This document shows, one piece after another, positions 8,901-16,772 of a DNA stretch of 17,899 nucleotides. Where the stretch lies: positions 1-17,899 of the forward strand of contig DATBMY010000153.1 in assembly GCA_036554605.1 (NCBI GenBank), read 5' to 3'. A program made the position numbers and the translations under genes. This DNA comes from DATBMY01 sp036554605 (lineage in GTDB: Bacteria; Acidobacteriota; Blastocatellia; UBA7656). The notes under the pieces were generated by a model. It had not been told where the DNA came from. It searched no databases and saw nothing but the letters and a program-made list of their open reading frames with translations. Numbering within the stretch: the stretch's first letter is position 1; each line of letters begins with the position of its first letter.

Positions 8901-10161
8901 GATCAGAGAGCGCATGCTTTATGAAGAGCGCGAGCGAGAGCCGTACCAGACGACTCCCTATGGCCAGACGATCAAGTACTGCTACATGGACGACGTGTGG
9001 GAAGAGATGATGAAGCGATCCGATTTTCGCAAGCGCGAGCAGCAGGTTCAGGAGTTCAATCGCAAGAATCGATGGCGCAAGCGAGGCATCAGTATGATGC
9101 CGCTTAAATACGGGCTTGGCTACAGCCTCGGTTTTCTCTCGCAGGGCGGCGCGATGATAAGCGCATACTCGGCGGATGGTTCGGTTCTTGTCCAGCACGG
9201 CGGCGTTGAGATGGGGCAGGGCATCATGACGAAGATGGCGCAGATTGCCGCCGAAGCCTTGAACGTGCCGCTCGAAAAAATCCAGATGGATGAAACCAAT
9301 ACCGAAGTAATTGCAAACGCTATTTCGACCGGAGCGACTTCCGGATCGGACCTCAACGGGGGGGCGGTGGGGCAGGCCGGAGAGATTCTGAGAAAACGGC
9401 TCGAAGTTTTCGCCGACGATCTGCGACAGTTCAAAGGCAATGACTATTGCGTCGAGAACGGGCTCGACTACTGGAACTACGACGAGGGCTGGAAGGAGAC
9501 CTCTACCGTCACGAAGACCCTGATCTGGGACAACATAGTCTTGCAGGCTTTCCAGAACCGCATCGATCTATCGGTCCAGACGCTCTTCAAGACTCGCGAC
9601 ATCGTCAACAGCGACGACGAGCAATTCGTCGCCTTCACCTACAGCGCGGCTTGCTCGGAAGTCGAGATAGACGTTCTGACCGGAGAGACGAACATACTGC
9701 GCGCGGACATCCTTTACGATGCGGGGAAGAGCCTAAATCCCTGCATAGACGTCGGGCAGGTGGAGGGCGCTTTTGTTCAAGGCATAGGTTATGTCACGAC
9801 CGAAGAGCTTGTCTTTGAATCGAAGGGGCGGCAAAAAGGCAAGCTGAACACGGTAAATACCTGGGCCTACAAACCGCCTTGCAGCAAAACGATACCGATT
9901 GATTTTCGCGTCTCTCTCTACAACAGCGAACGAAAGAGCTCACATGGCGTCCCGCTAAATCCGAACCTCATACTCTCTTCGAAGGGGACGGGAGAGCCCC
10001 CGCTGGTGCTTGCCAGCACGGTCTTCTTCGCCATAAAGCACGCGATACTCGCCGCGAGGCGAGATGCGGGGCGCGATGAATGGTTCGAGCTTGAATCGCC
10101 CGCCACCGTCGAACGCATACAACAGGCATGCGCCGTGAGCAGAGATCGGCTCAAGCTATGA
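5941..10161 (+). CDS. Single-chain molybdenum hydroxylase, xanthine dehydrogenase/aldehyde oxidase family
   Basis: This 1406-residue protein carries all domains of a eukaryote-like xanthine dehydrogenase on one chain; bacterial enzymes are more often split into two or three subunits. The plant-type [2Fe-2S] domain has Cys52, 57, 60 and 82. The second [2Fe-2S] domain has CGYC (122-125) and CRC (157-159). The FAD domain shows LVVGNTSIG (249-257) and ASIAGN (337-342). The molybdopterin domains run from about 575 to the end. Against recalled bovine numbering, Gln767, Arg880 and Glu1261 correspond to Gln806, Arg951 and Glu1352 and are kept, so hydroxylase chemistry is likely. Substrate-binding Glu802 is replaced by Thr841 in GGGFGGKTTR, which argues against xanthine as substrate. 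There is no Tat or Sec signal, so it should be cytoplasmic. The next gene follows by 32 bp. No cofactor-insertion (XdhC-like) gene is in view. Confidence 0.9.
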   Translation: MTQRPVKEGGGSDLIFYLNGEKVLIKDVDPTALLIDYLRSPTVGYTGTKESCGEGGCGACTVMVSHFDSLRKKVINTAVNSCLRPICSLDGKVVTTTEGIGSTRTALDPVQYRVAADNGSQCGYCTPGFVMNMYAFLQNHTEPTRQQIEDNFDGNICRCTGFRPILYAMKTFAVDHDEREAEKTPRCAVDPTEVVPVKKSSKFVFPPEMKVPPRALYYSRGGYEWYRPLELAEVFRLKKEHDTETNLKLVVGNTSIGVYKKNVEDPHVFVDISEIESLRQLYADDAGVHIGAAVTYTELLGFLDEIIANKPRAKTAGISELRYLAHRTAGVQVRSAASIAGNIMLVVSHVDRGSFFPSDLFTGLVALGASLTVGSAEWGDERRRFSMLEYAAAYNSDENIRKYAVIVSVDLPYTRKDEYVLTEKVARRIQNSHALVNAAFRIAFDNDQRVSDAAIVYGGITPIAFRASKTESFLKGKAWDEITLAGALKRLNREIKEQIRENLKRIEQQPDEGVSLEYRHSLAEGFFYKLFLNVAMKTGPGEVSAANKSAARRYVRPVSSGRQHFNVFPDEFPVSRPMVRLAAFLQAAGEAKYTHDLALPAQGLEACYVISERAHANFYYKQDVDGREKRIGIDELVRITREAFEGFKDFITVRDIPERGKKLIGIAFDDPVFCEGRATYYGQSIGLAVAETKQAAEAAASFIQEHIGYEELPPVLSIEEARALPNYKGIFQNNPKTSPLVSHLCHIERAGSDPTWLKARGKTLEGHKVLSGKQKAGGQVHFYMEPQGVLITPGELHALVVQPSSQDPASIQQTVAQVLALPTSNIDIRVRRLGGGFGGKTTRPPFIAGAAAVAAWKLNKPVRLALERDQDTALIGKRHPFLGEYSIAYTDDGGIGGLYTSFWSEGGNTYDCSFIVMDFAQLNADNAYFIPNYRTNGNVAITNKASNGAMRSFGMIQVVLIQEEAIERVAHEINRKRKDGKRMLPEEIRERMLYEEREREPYQTTPYGQTIKYCYMDDVWEEMMKRSDFRKREQQVQEFNRKNRWRKRGISMMPLKYGLGYSLGFLSQGGAMISAYSADGSVLVQHGGVEMGQGIMTKMAQIAAEALNVPLEKIQMDETNTEVIANAISTGATSGSDLNGGAVGQAGEILRKRLEVFADDLRQFKGNDYCVENGLDYWNYDEGWKETSTVTKTLIWDNIVLQAFQNRIDLSVQTLFKTRDIVNSDDEQFVAFTYSAACSEVEIDVLTGETNILRADILYDAGKSLNPCIDVGQVEGAFVQGIGYVTTEELVFESKGRQKGKLNTVNTWAYKPPCSKTIPIDFRVSLYNSERKSSHGVPLNPNLILSSKGTGEPPLVLASTVFFAIKHAILAARRDAGRDEWFELESPATVERIQQACAVSRDRLKL

Positions 10162-10175
10162 TCGCGCCGGTTTAC

Positions 10176-10184
10176 AAAAGGAGG
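10176..10184 (+). promoter_or_regulatory. Strong Shine-Dalgarno deciding the start of the haem protein
   Basis: AAAAGGAGG lies 9 bases before ATG 10194. This ATG begins a normal signal sequence (basic start, then a hydrophobic stretch). An in-frame ATG at 10158 overlaps the previous stop as ATGA but has no ribosome site, so it is less likely. Confidence 0.75.
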
Positions 10185-10193
10185 AACCACGCC

Positions 10194-11705
10194 ATGCGCA
10201 AGTCAATAGACAGGTCTCGCAAAGTGAAAATCCTATGCGCCGTCCTTGCCCTCTCATGCTATCTGCTATCGGTCTTATGGACGGCCAATGCATACCAGAA
10301 GTCGAGCGGGGCGGCAAAGCAGCAAGGGGGGGCAACGACGCCCTGCCCACCCGTTTCTCCCGGCGGAGCCTTTGCCAATAATAACGGCCTGATCCCTCCC
10401 GGCTACAACGGCCCGCATTTTGTGTTGAGCCGTAATTACCCGAAGGTGGCCCCGCCCAAACCTGACCCGGTATGGAACCGCTATCTCAACGGGCAGCAGT
10501 TTCCGAACCCAGCAACGGTCGAGCCTTACATGATGGCGCTCAGAGATTATGCATTTAAGGCGCTCGTGCCTGTCGACTTTCGCCCTGAGAATATAAAGAC
10601 GGGGCCGACTGGAGAGGGCGGGTGGTACGGGTCGCCCTGGCTCGGCCGCGCCTATGCTACCTGCCAGATGGGGGATCGCATGGCCGTTCCGTGGCCTGGA
10701 CAGGATTACATACGCGGGACCTATTTCGGCACGCCTTTGATGGCGGGGACGCTGCCCGGCCAGACATGCGATTACAACAACTACGAGACGGTCTTTTACA
10801 ACGACGTGGCCGGTCACTGGCTGGGCCGGGTATGGAGGGGCGGCCAACTGCGACCGACCGACTTCCAGTTTCCCGAAGGCAGCGTCATAGTGAAACTCGT
10901 ATTCACGACCGCGCCCAATACGGGCGTCCTGGAGAATTCGCCGCAATGGCAGATATACGTCACGCCGCCATGCCAGACTACCCCGTGCGTGCCTTCAGCC
11001 CAGCAGCCCTGTCCGTGCAATCCCGTGCCGTGCCCGGCCAGACCTCAGATGACCGCCGTCACCCTCATACAGATGGACATAGTGCTAAAGGACACGGCGC
11101 ACGCTCCGCAGACGGGATGGATGTTCACGACATACGTCTATAACCCGAACTTTAATCCTACGGGTTCCAACAGCCCATATGGCGGGTTCGATCACATGAT
11201 GCCGCTCGGATTGATGTGGGGCAACGATCCCGGAATAATGCCGGGCAATCCGCTGAAAGAGACGGTCATCAACGGCAACCCGAATATGCCTTCGTGGTTC
11301 ACCACTAATCTCGGATGGGGCGGCAGGCTTTCGGGGCCGATTGACGGAGCGAAGGGAACAGGCTCTTGTCTGGGCTGTCATAGCTCGGCCGAGTACACGC
11401 TCAATCCAAAGCAGCCGCTCGAAGCCTTTTCAAGGATGATGCCGCCCGAGGGCACGCCCGACGATAAGAAAGGACCCTGGTTTAGAAACCTTCGAGGCGA
11501 CGAGCCCTGGAGCGGCAAGCGAAAGGGATGGAAAGCGCTCGACTATAGTTTTGTAATGCTCGGCGCGGTCACTCACTACTATGCCAGCAAGGGCAGGAAG
11601 GTGGCGGCCAACGTATTCAACGAGCGCGCTCGCCCCGATGTCAACGGAGTAGCTACGCATGGCATATCGAGCGCCAGCGCTTTGATCAAGAATCGAGACA
11701 AGTAG
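10194..11705 (+). CDS. Secreted or membrane-anchored protein with one c-type haem site
   Basis: This 503-residue protein starts with a basic stretch and a hydrophobic segment (about 12-33), giving export or an N-terminal anchor. One haem c motif, CLGCH (392-396), sits in the C-terminal half in a setting GTGSCLGCHSSAEY. Other segments, EGSVIVKLVFTTA, IQMDIVLKDTAHAPQTGWMF and LMWGNDPG, match my memory of a poorly characterised bacterial cytochrome-like family usually annotated as hypothetical or cytochrome c; I cannot confirm this here. Residues 260-280 form a cysteine- and proline-rich insert with five cysteines. It follows the molybdenum hydroxylase by 32 bp and precedes the Kelch-like gene by 41 bp, so co-transcription is likely. 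An electron-acceptor role is inferred from that context only. Confidence 0.8.
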   Translation: MRKSIDRSRKVKILCAVLALSCYLLSVLWTANAYQKSSGAAKQQGGATTPCPPVSPGGAFANNNGLIPPGYNGPHFVLSRNYPKVAPPKPDPVWNRYLNGQQFPNPATVEPYMMALRDYAFKALVPVDFRPENIKTGPTGEGGWYGSPWLGRAYATCQMGDRMAVPWPGQDYIRGTYFGTPLMAGTLPGQTCDYNNYETVFYNDVAGHWLGRVWRGGQLRPTDFQFPEGSVIVKLVFTTAPNTGVLENSPQWQIYVTPPCQTTPCVPSAQQPCPCNPVPCPARPQMTAVTLIQMDIVLKDTAHAPQTGWMFTTYVYNPNFNPTGSNSPYGGFDHMMPLGLMWGNDPGIMPGNPLKETVINGNPNMPSWFTTNLGWGGRLSGPIDGAKGTGSCLGCHSSAEYTLNPKQPLEAFSRMMPPEGTPDDKKGPWFRNLRGDEPWSGKRKGWKALDYSFVMLGAVTHYYASKGRKVAANVFNERARPDVNGVATHGISSASALIKNRDK

Positions 11706-11746
11706 GTGACTTGTCCCTAGATTCCCGACGAGAGGATGCCAATAAA

Positions 11747-13510
11747 ATGAGAATACTCATAAAGTCAAAGGCCCGTTTTTCTGTTCTTCTACTGGCGGTA
11801 CTGGTCTCTATCACGTCAAGCAACTTCACCGCGCAGGGCCGGCAGGCAAGGGCTTCCGACGATCTCCCCTTTGAGGTGAGGCTCGAAGTAGTCGACTCAA
11901 GCGCCCGGCCAAATTTCACCGGAGCGCCAACCCTGCAATCATTCGTCATGGCGCAGGATGGCGGCGGATGGCTATTGCTCGGCGGCCGCACGAACGGATT
12001 TCATGGCTTCGGCCCCGACGCGAATTTTCCTTATTCGTCCGCGAACAGATCGATCTGGGTCGTATCGACCGCTCAGACCAATCCCAACGGCAGCGTCAGA
12101 GTCTATGAATATAAGCTCGGCAACCTGCCCGCTTCGCACGCTAATGTAAGAGACCAGCTCAGCTCGACGAATATGCAGGCATACCAGGATGGAAACGATC
12201 TCTACGTAATCGGCGGCTACGGAATATACGGCGGGGGCGCGGGCAGCCTGGTTACCTACTCGATGCTGACAAGGATAGACGTGAGGCGATTGATTAAGGC
12301 TATAGAGTCCGGCCAGATGGCCGATGTGCCGAATGCGATCAAATTCAGCATGGATGATACGGCCAGGCTACAGGTCACCGGCGGCGAGTTATTCAAGCTC
12401 AGCGACGGTTATTTCTACCTGGTAATGGGCCAGTCTTTCATGGGCCCTTACCTGAATTGCGTGGTCCCGAATCCGCCCGCTCCTTGCCAGCAGGTCTACA
12501 CGGACCAGATCAGAAAGTTCAAGATCAAGTCTGATGCAAACGGAAATCCCATCATCGACGACGGCAACGGCACGACGATACCGAGCACCTACTCGGCCTT
12601 CACGGATCAGGCCAATTATCATCGCCGCGACCTGAACATCACGACGACGATCATGCCTGATGGGACCGAGGGGGTAGCGGCTTACGCCGGAGTCTTTGTT
12701 CCGCCCGACCCGGCCAATCCGGACGCCAACCTGCCCTGGAGGTATCCGGTCTATCTAAGCAGCGGAGTCGTGCCCGAAGCGGCACGCGTCATCAAGACGC
12801 ATCCCGCGGATATGAGCGCCCGCGTCGAAGAGCGAGCGAGCGCGGCGATAAGGACGGCCCTCGCCGCATCGGCCGCTCCCGCCAAAAGCGCCAGCGCGCC
12901 CGCGACCCCTCAGCCCATAGTGGATTACACATTCGAGCAGAAGATGAGCCCGTATGCGTGCGCCAACCTGTTGATGTATGACCCGGCTCAAAAGGCGATG
13001 TACACAACCTTGTTCGGAGGCATAGGTCGTTATGTTCTGGATGACCAGCGAAATATAGTCTCAGTGCAGGGGCCGCCGGGACTTATCCCCGATCCTGATC
13101 CGAAAAATCCCGGCGGGACTATATTTGTCGATATGGTCCCGTTCATCCCTTACATCACGACCATGGTCCGCGACGCAAGGAACAGGACTACTGAAATCGT
13201 TCACCTCAACACTATGCCCGGGTATTCGGTCGCGCCGCCGATGCAGCCTAAATTCCTCGGCGCCGAATCTAAATTCGTGCTCGACCCGTCGGCCCTGAGC
13301 CTGCTCTACGGCAGCTCGAGAGAGATACTCGATTTCAGCAAGCTGCCCGTAGGCAAAGATCTGTTTCTGGGTTATATCTACGGCGGGATAGAAGCGAACA
13401 TAGCCACGAGCAAGAACGGCTATGTCTATTCCGACTGGCGAAAGTACGGGCAGTTTACCACCACGATAAGCAGCACCGTGGCGAGGCTCATAGTCAAGCG
13501 CCGCCGGTAA
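11747..13510 (+). CDS. Secreted Kelch-like beta-propeller protein
   Basis: This 587-residue protein has a signal peptide (about 1-36; hydrophobic SVLLLAVLVSIT). Several blade-like repeats follow, each with a paired-glycine motif: WLLLGGRTNGFH (75-86), LYVIGGYGIYGGG (152-164), VTGGELFKLSDGYFYLVMG (210-228), YTTLFGGIGRYVLDD (419-433) and FLGYIYGGIEA (540-550). These are Kelch-type strands. The pattern resembles a family I recall from Bacteroidota, often carrying a sorting tail; no such tail is seen here. An alanine-rich linker (about 360-388) interrupts the propeller. The enzymatic role is unknown, and such propellers often bind ligands or partners. The ATG is preceded by GAGAGG at 11 bases. 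It is the third gene of the cluster and ends at a convergent gap with hairpins. Confidence 0.8.
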   Translation: MRILIKSKARFSVLLLAVLVSITSSNFTAQGRQARASDDLPFEVRLEVVDSSARPNFTGAPTLQSFVMAQDGGGWLLLGGRTNGFHGFGPDANFPYSSANRSIWVVSTAQTNPNGSVRVYEYKLGNLPASHANVRDQLSSTNMQAYQDGNDLYVIGGYGIYGGGAGSLVTYSMLTRIDVRRLIKAIESGQMADVPNAIKFSMDDTARLQVTGGELFKLSDGYFYLVMGQSFMGPYLNCVVPNPPAPCQQVYTDQIRKFKIKSDANGNPIIDDGNGTTIPSTYSAFTDQANYHRRDLNITTTIMPDGTEGVAAYAGVFVPPDPANPDANLPWRYPVYLSSGVVPEAARVIKTHPADMSARVEERASAAIRTALAASAAPAKSASAPATPQPIVDYTFEQKMSPYACANLLMYDPAQKAMYTTLFGGIGRYVLDDQRNIVSVQGPPGLIPDPDPKNPGGTIFVDMVPFIPYITTMVRDARNRTTEIVHLNTMPGYSVAPPMQPKFLGAESKFVLDPSALSLLYGSSREILDFSKLPVGKDLFLGYIYGGIEANIATSKNGYVYSDWRKYGQFTTTISSTVARLIVKRRR

Positions 13511-13585
13511 AAGCAGGCTAAGGAATACATACAGATCGCAAAACTCAAAAGAGGATTGCCAGTCTCCGCGGCAGCGAAAGCGGCG

Positions 13586-13749
13586 CGTGAATATGCCGCG
13601 TAGCGGCATATTGAATTTAGCCCGGTCTTTCAAGGCCGGGGTTGCGGATTTCACACCTAGCCCGCGCAAGGTCCGTGCACTAAAGTACACAGCTACATTC
13701 ACCGTGCCGCTACGCGGCAACTTTCTTTCCGTGCCTGAACAAAGGCATG
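13586..13749. repeat. Inverted hairpin array (palindrome centred near 13656)
   Basis: This array occupies the convergent gap 13511-13827, in which I find no gene. A perfect 10-bp stem (AATATGCCGC, loop GTA) spans 13590-13612. TGCCGCGTAGCGGCA at 13594-13608 recurs as its exact inverse at 13705-13719. Mirror positions also match at TGAAT/ATTCA (13612-13616 and 13697-13701) and TAGC/GCTA (13618-13621 and 13692-13695). Between them sit two mirror-placed hairpins of different sequence: CCCGGTCT-TTCA-AGGCCGGG (13621-13640) and GTGCAC-TAAA-GTACAC (13675-13690). A further hairpin, TGCCT/AGGCA, lies at 13732-13747. The array may end transcripts from both sides. The rest of the gap shows nothing. Confidence 0.72.
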
Positions 13750-13827
13750 GCTAAACTCACGCGCCGCTGACAAGGTCAGGTAGTTACAAAGCATCTGGTT
13801 GTGGTTCCGTATTCTTGAGAGCGTGCT

Positions 13828-16656
13828 TCACCGATGGGGGAGATCTGACTTATTCATAATCCTGTGCAGGGCCTCTGAATCGTTGTGCGATAGGACCTCG
13901 ACGCCGAGCGTCACTCCCATGCCGAACAGCAGCCCTTCGATTGCGCCGAGAATGATCTGCGTAGTCTGCCCGAAATTGCCTTCGCCGAACATCTGGCCGA
14001 GCGTGTCGAGACGAAGTTGCGAATCCGCGAAGAGCCGCGCCACTATCTCAAGGCTCGCGCTAAAGAGGTTCCCGCCGATCGCCGTAAGCAGTATGCCGGC
14101 ACACATCGCACCGAGGCTGGAGCCCAATATCTTTTGCCAGGCTCGCGCGCCGGGCCGCCGCCATGTCGCGAGCACCGCCCCGAGCGAGAGCCCCACTCCA
14201 AGGCAAGCGCCCTCTATAGCGCCAGTCAGTCCCTCGGGGCTGCGCCCAAACAGCGCGCGCACAATATCGACGCCGAGCAGCTTCGTTATTCCGCCAACTA
14301 TAGCGCCTCCCGCCGCGCCGCCAACTACAGACCACCACTTGCTGTGCCGGTAAGTAATGTGCGCCGCGGCGATCATACCGAGGCTTATCCCCGCGCCGCC
14401 TATCGCCCCTATAAAGAAGCCGAGGCTGATCAAGACAAGCAAAAGCTGTAAGGCTTCGAGGGCCGGCGCCTGCCGAGCCATCGACAGGCCCGCGCCGAGC
14501 ATCAGCCCGCCCGTCACTCCCGATATTGCCCCGCCGAGCGTGCCGCCCGCCGTCCGGCTCACAATGTCTGCCCCGCCTCTTCGCAGGCGCACCCACATAA
14601 GCCCGCCGATGATCATAAGGCTGACGACGACCGGCAAGCGTTCGAGCCTCACAAGACGCCTGTCGTAATCGCGTATCATCGCCAGGCTGATGGCGCGTCG
14701 AACTCTCGATGGCTTCTCCGCCTCATCCTCGCGCATAAGCGCCTGCTCGGCCGCATCGCCAAGCCGGTCCGCAAGCGTTATGCTTGCCATCTTTCTGACG
14801 CCAAGATCTCTGTCCCACAGCGCCCGCCGTCTGAGCATCTCTTCGGACTCGCTCGCGGGCAGCCACTTTGTAGTCTCGATGGCCGAAAGCCGTACCTCGG
14901 GATCGTTGCTGCTGATCGCCTCTCTTACAAGAGAGGCGGCTTGCGGGGCGAGATTTGCCAGCCACTCGGGGACAGGCCGCGCGCGATTGAGCAGGCTGGC
15001 CATCAAGAGGCTCGCTTCCTCGCCCGTCAAAGAGAGCTTATCGCCGAACGGCAGTAGCAGGTCGAGCGCGTCGGCGTCGATCATCAACCGGTGCGCCTCG
15101 TGGTTTTCCATCGCGCGCTCTATTACGCGGCGGGCCTTCTTTATCGTCACGTCGTCGGCCGTAAGCCATCGCTTTACTTCGGATGTCAGAAAGTCATGCG
15201 CCAGCTCCAGCCACGGCTGACCCTCAAGGTTGCGCCGTCGCACCACGCGGGCGGTTATCAATTCCTCGACGAGTCCCTCTATGCGCTCGCGCTGGGGCCC
15301 GGCCACGCGCGCCTGAAGCTCCGGCGGCTTCAATACGAGTCTTTCGCCTTCGGCCGAGATCAGCGTCGTGAGAATCGCCTTTATCGCTCTGAGGTCGGCC
15401 GCATTGAAACGGCCGAGCACGCGCTCGAGATAACCGGCCAGTATTCTGGAAGCGGTGCCAAGCCTCTGGTAAGCCTCAAGGCCGATTGCGCCGCCCGGGT
15501 CCCTTGAGTCATAAAGGTTGTCACAGACTATCTGCAATTGCGGCGGGTCTATGCCCTCGTCATCTCCAAGATCGTCGAGAAGCCGCGCGACCAGATCATC
15601 CTCGAAGCTGCAACCGACCGCGCGAGCGGGCTCGGTGATGGCAATCGCCGCCTGCTCCCTGCTCAGACGTTTGAGACGGTACTCGTGATGGAATATTTCC
15701 GGTATAGCCTGCTTGAGCTGGCTCATCTCGGCAAGCAGGTCTTCGCGCAGCGTAAAGACAAGCCGGAACGGAAGCGATTCGCGCGCCATCAAAAGGCTGG
15801 TCTCGCGGACGAACCGCTCTCTCTCGTCCTCTGATAGCAGCGAAAAGAACTCTTCGAACTGATCGAGAAAAAATATCACCTGCCTGCCCGGATGTTGCTC
15901 GGCCGCGCGAGAGATTAGTCCTTCAAGACCGGCCTCCGCTCCTTTTCGCTCGCCCAGCATAAGCGCGAGCCCGGCTTTCATCTGCCCTATCGGGTCGGTG
16001 AAGCTGCGGACTACGAGAACCGCGTGGCCTTCGCGCCTGAGTCGCGGCGTCAGCCCCGCGCGCAATATGGAACTCTTGCCGACGCCCGAGCGGCCGTGAA
16101 GTATGAAGGACCTGTGAGCGATTATCTGCGAGCATATGGCCTCTATCTCTCTTTCTCTCCCGAAAAAGAGCCCCGAGTCCGTCTCGGCGTAATAATCCAG
16201 GAACTTGTATGGCCGCGTGAGCCCGGTAGCTGCTCGCCCGGTCGCGTCGGCAATAAGACCGTCCTCTGAAACAATATCTAGCGAAGTCGAGGCTGCGGCA
16301 ATCGAGTCCTCGTCGAGGCCGGGCGGTTCAAAGACTTCGCCGATGAATATGTAGCCGTGCTTTGGCACGGTCTTTATGTAGCGCGGGTTCGAGGCATCGT
16401 CGCCGAGCTGTTTGCGTATATCTTTTATGCACTGAGTAAGCGCCGCGTCGCTTACGAAGACGCCGGCCCAGACCTCCTCGAATATCTGCCTCTTTTCGAC
16501 GAGCCTACCCTTGCGGCTCACCAGCAGCAGCAGCACGTCGAAGTACCTGGAGTTGAGCGAGAGCACCTGGTCTTCGCGCCAAAGCTGGCGGTTTTGCGGG
16601 TCGAGGTAAAAGCTGTCGAAACGATAGCCGGCCGGCTCGGTCTTTGCCTGGCTCAT
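13828..16656 (-). CDS. Winged-helix, STAND-type ATPase with glycine-rich multi-span membrane domain
   Basis: This 942-residue protein joins four parts. Residues 11-107 form an OmpR/CadC-type winged helix (FDSFYLDPQNRQLWRED, RYIKTVPKHGYIFIGEV). Residues 150-500 form a STAND-type NTPase: PYKFLDYYAETDSGLFFGRE, Walker A GRSGVGKSS (188-196), Walker B FFLDQFEEFF (262-271), TLREDLL (302-308), and a helical end LAHDFLTSEVKRWL. Residues 555-640 look like HEAT-type helices (EVRLSAIETTKWL, LGVRKMASITLADRL). Residues 672-925 are hydrophobic and glycine-rich (GGTLGGAISGVTGGLMLGAG, GGAAGGAIVGG), with about six to eight spans. There is no signal peptide, so the DNA-binding part should face the cytoplasm, as in CadC. 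A GAGAG ribosome site precedes the start. It is divergent from uppS (138-bp gap). The stimulus and target are unknown. Confidence 0.85.
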   Translation of the reverse strand: MSQAKTEPAGYRFDSFYLDPQNRQLWREDQVLSLNSRYFDVLLLLVSRKGRLVEKRQIFEEVWAGVFVSDAALTQCIKDIRKQLGDDASNPRYIKTVPKHGYIFIGEVFEPPGLDEDSIAAASTSLDIVSEDGLIADATGRAATGLTRPYKFLDYYAETDSGLFFGREREIEAICSQIIAHRSFILHGRSGVGKSSILRAGLTPRLRREGHAVLVVRSFTDPIGQMKAGLALMLGERKGAEAGLEGLISRAAEQHPGRQVIFFLDQFEEFFSLLSEDERERFVRETSLLMARESLPFRLVFTLREDLLAEMSQLKQAIPEIFHHEYRLKRLSREQAAIAITEPARAVGCSFEDDLVARLLDDLGDDEGIDPPQLQIVCDNLYDSRDPGGAIGLEAYQRLGTASRILAGYLERVLGRFNAADLRAIKAILTTLISAEGERLVLKPPELQARVAGPQRERIEGLVEELITARVVRRRNLEGQPWLELAHDFLTSEVKRWLTADDVTIKKARRVIERAMENHEAHRLMIDADALDLLLPFGDKLSLTGEEASLLMASLLNRARPVPEWLANLAPQAASLVREAISSNDPEVRLSAIETTKWLPASESEEMLRRRALWDRDLGVRKMASITLADRLGDAAEQALMREDEAEKPSRVRRAISLAMIRDYDRRLVRLERLPVVVSLMIIGGLMWVRLRRGGADIVSRTAGGTLGGAISGVTGGLMLGAGLSMARQAPALEALQLLLVLISLGFFIGAIGGAGISLGMIAAAHITYRHSKWWSVVGGAAGGAIVGGITKLLGVDIVRALFGRSPEGLTGAIEGACLGVGLSLGAVLATWRRPGARAWQKILGSSLGAMCAGILLTAIGGNLFSASLEIVARLFADSQLRLDTLGQMFGEGNFGQTTQIILGAIEGLLFGMGVTLGVEVLSHNDSEALHRIMNKSDLPHR

Positions 16657-16740
16657 AGGGTTGATTCTCTCACAACTTTCTCACCGAAAGCTCATTATTA
16701 TCACGGACTTTTAGATTATGCTACCGCCTGATTGGTTTGA

Positions 16741-16772
16741 TTGACCCCCGCAATCATCCAGATAATTTATAC
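16741..16772 (+). promoter_or_regulatory. Possible uppS promoter
   Basis: TTGACC (16741-16746) matches the -35 consensus at five of six positions. An AT-rich TAATTTATAC follows after 16 bases, with a weak -10 match, about 25 bases before the chosen uppS start. Confidence 0.35.

Noticed and set aside
10275..10946. 223-codon open frame on the minus strand opposite the haem protein gene
   Set aside because: It is antisense to a gene with signal peptide and CxxCH. Its composition is Arg/His/Ala-rich, as expected for a shadow frame in GC-rich DNA.
13061..13720. 219-codon open frame on the minus strand
   Set aside because: It lies opposite the Kelch-like gene and runs out through the hairpin array; its N-terminus is made of palindrome sequence and has no domain-like pattern.
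14060..14596. 178-codon minus-strand frame inside the STAND gene
   Set aside because: It is an out-of-frame Arg/Gly-rich reading of the glycine-rich membrane region, with no independent start signal.
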